A stretch of 64,000 nt of DNA, taken from contig BRXU01000014.1 of assembly GCA_030267565.1 (NCBI GenBank), positions 1,648,001-1,712,000 on the forward strand, written 5' to 3'. This stretch comes from Pleodorina starrii. Its lineage: Eukaryota > Chlorophyta > Chlorophyceae > Chlamydomonadales > Volvocaceae. Below, piece after piece: positions 23,501 to 32,095 of the stretch (positions are counted from its first letter, which is position 1; the number at the start of each line of letters is the position of its first letter). The notes under the pieces are model-generated. The model did not search any database, was not told where the DNA came from, and saw only the letters and a program-made list of their open reading frames with translations. The translations under genes and the position numbers were made by a program.

Positions 23501-26202
23501 GCAGTCCTCAGTCGTGGGGTCGCACACGTCTTTCGGGCCCCGGAAGCAGCCCTGCAGCAGCAGCAGCAGCAGCAGGCAGCAACAGCAGCGGCGACAGCAT
23601 TAGGAGCAGCACCAGCAGCAGCAGCAGTGGACTGGAGCGGCAAGCGTCAGGCACAGGCAGCTCGCGCGCATGGGCGGCGCTGCGGCATACGCAGGGATGA
23701 ATGGCGGTCCGAAAGATGCACTATCTACCACTAGCTAGAGTGCGCATCAAAAGGAAGTAAAGTGCTACTAACACGGATGATATGCCGTCTCCGGGACTGT
23801 CGCCACATTCACAGGCCGTTGCCCGGTAGCTCGGGTGCACAGTCCCGCGAACATCTGCAGCACCGTCCGGCACCGCAAAAGCCCAGCATGCACGACATGT
23901 CGTACATCATATGATGCCGTACTGCCGTACCAACCTGGGTGTCGATCAGCGCGTGGCTACCCATCAGCGCCATTGCCTCCTTAGCATTAATGCCCCGGGC
24001 GGCCCAGAACTGCACAAACTCATCGACCCCGGCGGAAGCTGGCGGAAGCTGGTTGGGCGGTGCGGGTGATATGGAGTCCAGGCGCCCAACCGGCAGCACG
24101 CGGGTGCCGTTGGCCGGCAGGATCCGGATCCGGCCGTTGCTGAGCACCTCCGGAGCTACCGCGGCGCACACCTGGTGGTTGGATTAGGTGAGTTGGTTGC
24201 ATCGGTTGATTCGGTTGGGTTGGGTGAGCTCGTTCCGCGGGTTGATGGGGGATGGACTGATTCAGCCCCGGACCTTCCAGCCGGAAGAGAACGCTGTCAC
24301 GTGTTGGGATTGATGGGTCTGGAAGGTGTGTGCCGGACTGGCGGAGGGGCCGAGCTCGGGGTCGTTCGGGGGCAGGCGGCTCCAAAGCCGACAAGGAGCC
24401 GGGGGAGGGGGAGGGGCGCCGCCGTGGAAGCGAGCGGCGAGGCAACTAGGGTCGGCTGCCCGGAACCCCCTGGCGGCGATCTGCCCATTACAGCCCGTTA
24501 GAGCCCATTACAGCCCATTATAGCCCATTACCGTCCCAGCCATCCAACTCACCGCCAAAGTGTCGGCGACGCTAACATCGAAGAACGACGCGATTTTCTT
24601 GGCGGCGCGGGCAGTCAGCAGCGAAAAGTTGTCATAGGCGCTGTTGTGCAGGGAAAAGCGAGAAGGAAGGGCGAACGGAGAAGGGTCAACAGATGAGCTG
24701 GAGCACGGTGTAAGAAGCGGCGGGCGGCGTTTGCTAAGCCCTGCAGCAAAGGCCATCCGGCCTTTGCTGCAGGGCCGGATGACCATAACATGTCGATGAG
24801 ACTGCCTGCAGAACCCAAGCGACAGAAAAACTACCGGCAGGTAATAGTGAGCCGTACGGTCACTGTACGGTAAGTGATAGCTCGATTCGTCGTCGTACTA
24901 TTGTGATGGTGTTCTGCCAAAGGGGAGTCCACGCTACGCGACGCAGTACGTGATTACGGTAGCGTTTCGACCACGCGACGCAGCAGCGCGGCACAACAGC
25001 CATGCGGACTACATCTCGCTTACTTTTCGGGCCTGGTCAGCTCGTCTATGGTGAGGAGCAGCGACGAGTCAGCTCCGCCGCAGTCGGGGCCGGGACAGTT
25101 TCTCACGTCGACCGCCATGGAGTCGTGGAAGGAGGCGCGGATGAAGAAGCTGGCCAGGCGCTTCTCGTGCTTGAACATCGCGCGGCACGTGGCGATCACC
25201 TACGGACGGCGGGAACGGGCGGATGCATCAGTACTTGGGGGGCCCATGACAGTTACTATTGCCAATATTTCTGTTAAATTGGTTTCATTAGCGTATGGCA
25301 TATCAGGTATTCTGACGTGCCCCGATTCGATCAACCGCAGTGCCGCGGTCCAAAACGATCAGTGGCGAGCAAATTGAATTGGCAACAAACAGCTGCGTTT
25401 CCAATTATCACCACAAGTGCGAATATTCATAAAAGACATTATGGACGCCAGTCTGGTGCGTTATTGCAGTATTACGAATTCAAACCACTTTGCCGCGTCC
25501 TTCCAGCTCCCGCCCTGAGAACGACGGCGGCGCGAGTCGGCGCCTGGAAACATTCCGATGGCGGAAACCGCGGTGCCTCAGAACCACCTCGCCACCGCTG
25601 CACACACACACACACACCTCGCTGTACCGCATCACAAAAACGTCTACCGGTAGTCTATCGTTGCGCACGACCGCATCATATCCACACCCAAACGGAGCCC
25701 CCCACCAACACACACCCACCGACGCCCAGTCCTTGGTCCGTGGGTCGTACTCGTCCCCAGCGGTGGTATTGGCCACCTTGGGACTCCACAGCAGCACTCG
25801 TGCGTTGACTGACGCCATGTCAGGGTGGTTCTTACCAGCCAGCTGCATATCGATACACAGCTGACCGCTGCACTGCGTGGGAGCGGACAGCAGCGCCGTC
25901 ACGTCCACCACGAGCCCCGTCACCGTGGTCACGGTGCCATCCACCAGACCCAGCGTCCCGGCGACGGTTTGGGTGATGCCGGTTAGGAGCCAGCTCAGCA
26001 GGCCTGCGCCCTCCGCGAGGCGGACCGGGCAACCCGCGTGGGGCCACAGGATCGCCGTTGCCAGCATGCTGACTGCGAGCAGGGCGAGAACCCTGGAAGG
26101 CGCGAGGCGGGGGAGGGAGCGCGAGGCGCCGGCGCGGCGGCTGGCGCCGCCTGCGCGGCGGCGGGTGGCCGAGTCGTCGCCAGCTGCCATGGTGGGTTCC
26201 AT
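13362..26202 (-). CDS. Heme peroxidase-multicopper oxidase fusion protein (25 exons, ~1,336 aa)
   Basis: One minus-strand gene appears to encode an N-terminal membrane anchor, a class I/II-like heme peroxidase, a Cys-rich linker and a CotA/bilirubin-oxidase-type multicopper oxidase. The start ATG at 26202 gives a basic 37-residue N-terminus followed by a hydrophobic segment (about residues 38-53), so the enzyme probably faces the cell exterior as a type II protein; many NxT/S sites fit this. All 24 junctions keep phase, including the three that cross the linker (phases 2, 1 and 0), and no stop, start or terminator separates the halves. The most doubtful piece is a 16-nt microexon (20213-20228). 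A peroxidase oxidises substrates with H2O2 and a multicopper oxidase with O2, so the pair could couple phenol or metal oxidation at the cell surface; that role is inference. A failed split into two genes is the main alternative. Confidence 0.85.
15401..15502. repeat. 16-bp minisatellite in intron 21 of the fusion gene
   Basis: Six to seven head-to-tail copies of GCCAGCCAGCTAGCCT with C/T and A variants, lying inside the intron between 15099 and 15587. Confidence 0.9.
20782..26202 (-). CDS. Peroxidase half of the fusion: exons 1-10
   Basis: Predicted exons: 26202-25720, 25199-25024, 24640-24553, 24171-23935, 23551-23481, 23163-23004, 22619-22398, 21846-21530, 21231-21152, 20858-20782. Exon 2 holds the distal motif FIRASFHDS (Arg about 182, His about 186) followed by GGADSSLLLT. 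Exon 3 ends VSVADTLA, the counterpart of VSCADxLAL. Exon 4 carries the proximal motif MGSHALIDTQ (His about 322). Across exons 5-6 MFRWENHYFKDL takes the place of the usual FDNxYF block, with Glu where Asp normally bonds the proximal His. Exon 8 adds IWDNHYRTAYIKM, close to the usual C-terminal peroxidase helix. Exons 8 end to 10 form a linker with CxxC-like pairs (CKAC, CSQC, CCVC). The exon 9 acceptor has several in-frame alternatives between 21219 and 21237. Confidence 0.85.
22626..22684. repeat. GGGTTGGGTC repeat in intron 6
   Basis: Irregular repeats of GGGTTGGGTC on the plus strand; in the minus-strand transcript this is a C-rich tract immediately upstream of the exon 7 acceptor, where it may act as the polypyrimidine tract. 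The plus (template) strand could form G-quadruplexes. Confidence 0.7.
24738..24775 (-). other. Perfect 17-bp intronic hairpin
   Basis: GCCCTGCAGCAAAGGCC (24738-24754) is followed after ATCC by its exact complement (24759-24775), inside intron 2 of the fusion gene. It would form a stable 17-bp stem with a 4-nt loop in the pre-mRNA. Confidence 0.85.
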
Positions 26203-28521
26203 GGCGGGGTGGCGCAGAAGAGAAACGACCGCGTGGGAGGAAGCAAACGCGCTGAATCAGGGGGCCTCAAGAGGGAATCGCGCGGCCTGGTGGACTAGGC
26301 TAGAATCTCTCGGTGTCCTTCAGGGCGCTCCCATGGTAGTTGGCTACTGGGCCGTAGGAATGCACGTCTGGTTGTTAAAGTACTTGGCGGCCGCTGGGTT
26401 ACGGAGTCGGGGCCTTTTATCTTGGTTGCGTTTGGCGTCTTGTGGTTGCCGGTCGTCTTACAAGTCCCAGACTGTCTCAGAGGAAGCGGCGCGCGATATA
26501 CCGTAATCCTTGCCTCGAGCCCGTCGTACGTAATAACCAGTTACATTTCTCCGTTGCAGGACAGCCAAACGTCAGATTAGTTTTTAACCAGGACAGAGGT
26601 CTGACTACTCGTCGACCTCATGTTTTTCGACGACATTTGATTCTCTTCGCATATGTGGTCGTCGGCTCGTCGCGTGTGAAATGTGGGGCCACACGGGTCA
26701 AGTCTTTTTATCTTTTCTTTTGCGTTTCACAGAGTTTCCGACAGTCAGGACGCGATTATTAATTCGCATCGAGCTATCATAAAATATATAAACATTATGA
26801 AAACCGGGTGCGAGGCCGTGCGAGGCAAGGGGCGGCTCTGGCCTGCTCTGGCGGCGATAGCGCGATGCGGCTATAGCCAACCGCTTTCGTTGCCGACAGC
26901 CACAAGCGTGTTTCCTATCTCCAACCGCCTACTTTCCTTTTCCAAATTAATCTGAGGTTTAAAACAAAAATTGTTTGTTTTTGTGTAAAAAAAAGGCGAT
27001 GGCCTCTTTATGGAGACGACGGTTGGGCAACCTCTTACGTAAAAGGCCCTGTTACGTAAAAGACAAAAGCTTCAAAGGAATGGAAACGCGCGCGCGCCCC
27101 CGTTTCGGAGCGTTGTGGCAAGGGGAGCCTACGCCATAACATTCCAATCGTCCTAAGGGCCTGCCAAACATTTACAAGGCCAAACCAGGCCTGGTTTCCG
27201 TCTTTCTCTGAAGGGCCCCGCCCTGCGGCCGAGCATGCCCGCATCAATCCAGCGACATGCCGGAAAGACACATGATAACCGCCAAGGATGCCCCGATGTA
27301 AAATGCCGAAACCGTAAGTCAAAGAGCTGGGGAATGGCGCGAATGAACGGCCCGAGCGGCAAGGCTCGACCGTTCACGACCGTACCATGGACCCCCATTA
27401 CGGAAACAAAAACGCAGATTAACAACAGCAACAAATAGCGAAAAGTATCAAAACAACACGAAAACGCGTGACTTCTCTGGCATCAGGTAGCTTCTGTTAC
27501 TTCCTGTCAGGCTGCCAAGAGCTCCGCACGGCCCAACAGCCCAGAAGGAACAACACCAGGAGGAGACAGCGCTCCCTCCGCCGATCTGCGAGAATATGCA
27601 GTGCATGCACGCACCCTCAAGCGAAGGTCGTTGGAAGGCGCGGGGGACCGCAGCGGCGGTGTGAGGCCCACTGGCGGCGGTCCGGACATGCGCTGTATGT
27701 GAGCCGCTCCCCCAGTCGACGGTTAGTTCGGTTACCCTCTGCAAAGAGCGCCGAGCTGAGAGCTCCAGTGTACCACCAAACGCCACAGGTCCGCCAGCGA
27801 CGCCCATGTCAGGTTGTCAACTGCAACTGCAAGTCTGCAACGCTTACGGAGCTGCAACTGCAGTTTCTCAACAACTGCAATCGGCCGCTGCCGGTCCTGG
27901 CGACCCTTTGAATTCCGCTGTGTGAAATTACTAATCCATACTTCATCCCACATTCCGGCCCAGCAGCCCACCCACGTGCGCACATGTATGGCTGCAGGTT
28001 GCCTGCACGCATTGTACACCGTACGGCATGCACGCATTCCTGTCTCCGCCGGGGACTTGCAACATAGGGATGCGTTGAGCGTTGTCCGATGCATGTTGAG
28101 CTCTGGCGGGGGTGGTGCAGACCGCCCGCCAGCACCGCAGCACCGCATTCTTGCCTCCTCCTCCGTGACCCCGACCCCATTCCATTCCACATGCAAAACA
28201 CGCACGCGCACGTGCAGCCACCGCCCAGTCAGCCGTTGCTGGTTGACGGTTGACGGTTTGCGTCCGATTTGCTGCCACTGTGCCGGAGGTAGTTGACCAG
28301 CGGCGTGTCTGTCTGTTGTAACGAAAGTACCGGGAGTCCGGGACCGTACATACCGAAAATACCAACATCCGGTCGTTTGTGACTGGCGGTCTGATTTGTG
28401 CAGTTTGTACCTTGCGGTGATTTTTGCACCGTAACGACTTGGCTTTCTGGTTGCAAGTTTGCCACAGGGCCCTGTCCGCATGACGCCTGCCGAGCCTGAT
28501 GCTGGGGACAGCCCCATACAC
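26203..28521. other. No gene called; AT-richer interval
   Basis: The 5' flank of the fusion gene, with no defined promoter motif. Around 26960-27065 there are A/T runs and two copies of TTACGTAAAAG. The long minus-strand open frame 27732-28616 has no conserved motif and unusual composition, and was not called. Confidence 0.45.
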
Positions 28522-28573
28522 GCTGTCACGACACACTGCGTAACTGGCAGAACGCGTGCTGCCCTGAGCAACT
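28522..28573 (-). repeat. B2 repeat of the PAT-like element (52 bp)
   Basis: Exact copy of 29046-29097 (B1). It begins GC followed by TGTCACGACACACTGCGT on the plus strand, i.e. the inverse of the A-repeat end, so the element ends carry 18-bp inverted repeats. Confidence 0.9.
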
Positions 28574-29045
28574 TGGTATGGTGCGCCGGGGACAGAGGTG
28601 CCCGACGCGATTGCAATGGCGCGGCGATGAAAGGAGATGTCGGAGTGGTTGATCAGATCAGCTTATCGTAGCAGCAGCGAGCGAGCGAGCGAGCGAGCGT
28701 TCAGTAACACAGCATTTGGTGTTACAAGTCACAGCAGCGGGTGCGCCACCCGTGAGGCCGGTCCTTGCGACCTGACGATGTAGAACCGGCTCGTCGTCAG
28801 GGAGCTAGTTGTGAATACAAGCGCGACAGCTAGATATAACCAACCGTCTGCAATGAATGCGGCAAGTATTTCAACAAGCTGCCGCGATGATCGCGAGCAG
28901 CTCCTAAATATCCCACAACGTAAGATAGCTCCAGAACCACACAACTAACCTCGCGAAATCCTAACGAACCGCCAAGTTCTTCTGCTTCTCAGTAACTACC
29001 AATGGCTTCGGACAAACGGTGTCAAAGACGCAGTGTGTCGTGACA
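28574..29045 (-). repeat. A2 repeat of the PAT-like element (472 bp)
   Basis: Second copy of A1, lying between B1 and B2. The identity of the two copies points to recent movement. Confidence 0.93.
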
Positions 29046-29097
29046 GCTGTCACGACACACTGCGTAACTGGCAGAACGCGTGCTGCCCTGAGCAACT
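29046..29097 (-). repeat. B1 repeat of the PAT-like element (52 bp)
   Basis: Exact copy of B2. Its edge against A2 forms the palindromic candidate recombination site. Confidence 0.9.
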
Positions 29098-29421
29098 CCC
29101 CCCCCAGCTGGAAGCCCCAAGCATTCGTCTGGGGGCTGAAGCTGCCAGTCACGCCAAACCGCCGCAAGCGTAAGAGGCACACAAAAAGCTACGCAAAACG
29201 CTAAGAGTCACACGTGCACGAAGTCTTCTATCGCAAGTGGTCCGCAACAAGTCTGTACGGGGCGTCCGTACACCAAGCTGGCACACGCAAATCGTTTGTT
29301 CACCAGAGCCAAGGGTTGCCCCCCCCTGATCAATGTCCCACTCGCCAACCAAGCCGATCAGAGAGACTCAGCCTACAAATCACCCTCCCATCCTCTCTAA
29401 CACAAATCGTCCACCACCCAG

Positions 29422-30600
29422 TCACTGCTTCGTAGCGCCGCCCATCGTCACCAGGACGCGTGGGGGCTGCTGCCGGCAGCCAGTCGTCTCGCCAACCACG
29501 CGGTTCATCAGCGTCGTGGCGAAGTCCTCCCACGCCTCCTCACCGCGCGTCACCAGGGCGCGCTGAGCCTGCTGCCGGCCGCCCGCCGCCTTGATCTTCT
29601 CCCAGACCGCGAACAGCTCCCGGCTTCGCGGCTTCCAGTCGGGTCGCGCCTGCGCCGGGTTGCCCACCCAGCAGGACCGCCGATGGTCCTGCGGGTCGGT
29701 GGACTTGCTGTCACAGCCCTTGCAGTACGGCGGCGGCGGGCGGTTGTGGTTGCCTCCAGCGCGCGTGCTGGTGGTCATTAGAAAGGTCTCAGTGTCCAGA
29801 AGGTTGTCCGCCTGGTAACTGTTGTACACATTGTAGGCATACTGCGCCACCGCCTCCAGGTCGACGGGTGCGGGGAGCCCATCAGCGTGGCCCTTGACCT
29901 TGTCGTGCAGGCTCGAGGGCAAGGCGTTGATGAATATCGACAGCATCTGGCGCTCCGGAAAATAAGCCTTCATGACCGCAGCGTCGCACGCAAACCGGGC
30001 GTAAAACGTTAGCGGATCCTCCTCAGCCGGCTTCCCGCCAATCCATCCCATCTTCATCTTCTGGAAGGCGATACGCTCGTGCGGGGCGGGCTCCGCGTAC
30101 TTCGCCTCCAATAATTCCCAGAACTTCTTCAGCATAGCTTCACCCGCGAGCCCCGCCAACTTCGGCTCACCCTCCTTCTCAAACCAGAGCGCCGCGCCCC
30201 CGGCCAGGCTCGCCTTGGCCAGGTTGCACCCGGCTTCGGGCGGAACCTTGCCGTCCTTCAACTGAAAGCTCTTCAAAGCAACAAAGGGCTTATGCCCTAT
30301 CTTGAAATCTGCCCAAGCCTTGGCGCCACCGCCCATAAAAATGGGCATGCCACTCATAGAAAGCTCCGCGGCCATTTCGCTATCAGAATCACTTACGACG
30401 GAACCGGACTCAGAGCCCGAATCAGCACCAGCAGCAGCGTCAGCACCAGCAGCAGCGTCCAAAGCAGAATCAGCACTCTCAGCGTCACTATTCACCTCAG
30501 ACGTCTGTTCAGACTCCGAAGAAGAAGCCGATGGCCCAAGGCCAGCAAGTCGGCGCGAGCGGCGAACCTCCTCCGATGTCTCCTCCAGCTTGTTGAAATA
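29422..30600 (-). CDS. Gag-like protein of the PAT-like element
   Basis: The frame is open from the edge of A1 (30600) to a stop at 29422; the first ATG is at 30375 and an initiation site further upstream is not clear. The N-terminus is Asp/Ser/Ala-rich. A helical core like retrotransposon capsid domains follows (WFEKEG, LLEAKYAEPAPHER, DPLTFYARFACDA, FINALPSSLHDKVKGHADG), then a zinc-knuckle-like cluster CKGCDSKSTDPQDHRRSC. The C-terminus has two related segments around RALVTRGEE and RVLVTMGG. It would form the particle that packages element RNA. No protease, reverse transcriptase or recombinase is present. Confidence 0.75.
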   Translation of the reverse strand, partial: YFNKLEETSEEVRRSRRLAGLGPSASSSESEQTSEVNSDAESADSALDAAAGADAAAGADSGSESGSVVSDSDSEMAAELSMSGMPIFMGGGAKAWADFKIGHKPFVALKSFQLKDGKVPPEAGCNLAKASLAGGAALWFEKEGEPKLAGLAGEAMLKKFWELLEAKYAEPAPHERIAFQKMKMGWIGGKPAEEDPLTFYARFACDAAVMKAYFPERQMLSIFINALPSSLHDKVKGHADGLPAPVDLEAVAQYAYNVYNSYQADNLLDTETFLMTTSTRAGGNHNRPPPPYCKGCDSKSTDPQDHRRSCWVGNPAQARPDWKPRSRELFAVWEKIKAAGGRQQAQRALVTRGEEAWEDFATTLMNRVVGETTGCRQQPPRVLVTMGGATKQ

Positions 30601-31072
30601 TGGTATGGTGCGCCGGGGACAGAGGTGCCCGACGCGATTGCAATGGCGCGGCGATGAAAGGAGATGTCGGAGTGGTTGATCAGATCAGCTTATCGTAGCA
30701 GCAGCGAGCGAGCGAGCGAGCGAGCGTTCAGTAACACAGCATTTGGTGTTACAAGTCACAGCAGCGGGTGCGCCACCCGTGAGGCCGGTCCTTGCGACCT
30801 GACGATGTAGAACCGGCTCGTCGTCAGGGAGCTAGTTGTGAATACAAGCGCGACAGCTAGATATAACCAACCGTCTGCAATGAATGCGGCAAGTATTTCA
30901 ACAAGCTGCCGCGATGATCGCGAGCAGCTCCTAAATATCCCACAACGTAAGATAGCTCCAGAACCACACAACTAACCTCGCGAAATCCTAACGAACCGCC
31001 AAGTTCTTCTGCTTCTCAGTAACTACCAATGGCTTCGGACAAACGGTGTCAAAGACGCAGTGTGTCGTGACA
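30601..31072 (-). repeat. A1 repeat of the PAT-like element (472 bp)
   Basis: Identical by eye to 28574-29045. Starts TGTCACGACACACTGCGT on the minus strand and ends CATACCA. It contains a short GAGC microsatellite and probably carries the promoter. Confidence 0.93.
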
Positions 31073-32095
31073 ACGCACACACGCGCACACGCACACAAAG
31101 CACTCCCAACGGCCGCCCAACTCAGCCGCCTTGCCCGCCCAGCTGTTCACGTGAGCTTCCCTGGAGCAGACTCACACATCCCGCAGTTCCACGTAATGAT
31201 GAAGCTACAGGCTTTATTCGGGTCGGGGAAGGCGAGCGGACCCCGCTTTCGAAGCGGAAAAGGGGCCTGTGTGGAGTCCAATCCGCCGATCAAACCGTCA
31301 AAAGTGCGAACCCGAGTAAGACGTCCGCTTCCAGAAACAACAGCGACTCCGGCCGACCAATCAGCGAGACGCCGACTGTGTCTGTTGCTTTGGCGCCCGC
31401 CGTCCACCATGTTACCGTACTGTTCGACCTTCCGTACGACCTTTCGAAACGGCAGGTTAAGAGCTAAGCCTTCCCATGTTCCCAAGACTTGGTTTAGGCA
31501 CACGGCGCTGCCGCGCATTGACTCGGCCTGGCACTTTTGGAGGCCGGCCCGCCAATTCACCTTCAGCTTTAAACGTCTTCAAACATGAGCGACAGCCTGC
31601 TCACATAGGGCTGCAAGCGGATATACATATTTACACCAAATTGACTTATGATAACATGTAGGACTTTTTCCATCCAAGCATACGTGCCAGTCACCAAGGC
31701 GCCAGAACAGCTGCCGCCCTGCCCGCACAATTTGGCACTTCGGCGACGATGCGGAGCATGCGCAAATTGCGTAGGTTGATCTCCAGATATTCTTGTCGCC
31801 AGTACTTAATCCGTATGCTAGTCGTAACATATTCCACAACTTGACGCACACGTGTTTCCTTCCATGGCACAGAGGTACGATTGTGCGCACAGAGGCGGTA
31901 TACCGTGCCCGCGCCCCGCCCCGGCTCCGTTCACATTTCACCCCGGCGCGACGAGACGCTCTCCAGTTGCCCTTCAGCTTGTCTGCGCCGCAGCACACGA
32001 AGGGCCAGCTGGCCCGCTGGCTCTACTCTCCAAGCCCAGGGTCTGGAGCCCAGCTTATCAACCGCTACAGCGGCGCAAAGTAACCAATAACGCCC
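31073..32095. other. Interval between the retroelement and the eight-Cys gene
   Basis: Begins with a CA/CG-rich tract. Near 31980-32095 lies an inverted, partial copy of the dispersed repeat seen at 7795 and 11259 (exact match of the AGAGCCAGCGGGCCAGCTGG core in reverse), abutting the 3' end of the next gene. No coding region was recognised. Confidence 0.5.

Larger units (their letters stand above)
28522..31072 (-). mobile_element. Non-autonomous PAT/TOC1-like retrotransposon with split direct repeats
   Basis: Read on the minus strand the order is A1 (31072-30601), internal gag-like ORF, B1 (29097-29046), A2 (29045-28574), B2 (28573-28522). A1 and A2 are apparently identical 472-bp repeats and B1 and B2 identical 52-bp repeats. 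This A-int-B-A-B layout is the split-direct-repeat structure of PAT-like tyrosine-recombinase retrotransposons (TOC1 of Chlamydomonas, Kangaroo of Volvox). No target-site duplication flanks the unit, as expected for that mechanism. The B1/A2 junction is a perfect palindrome with 18-bp arms around GC (29028-29065). Only gag is present; reverse transcriptase and recombinase are missing, so it must be mobilised in trans. Confidence 0.88.

Noticed and set aside
27732..28616. 294-codon minus-strand ORF
   Set aside because: No conserved motif, mixed composition, and it runs into the B2 and A2 repeats of the retroelement; likely chance.
29591..30679. Plus-strand ORFs opposite the gag-like gene
   Set aside because: The minus-strand frame has capsid-like helices and a zinc-knuckle-like cluster; the plus-strand frames have none.
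28574..31072. Ordinary LTR retrotransposon with 472-bp LTRs
   Set aside because: A second repeat pair of 52 bp flanks the left copy, there is no target duplication, and no normal primer-binding site follows the repeat; the split-repeat PAT structure explains all of this.
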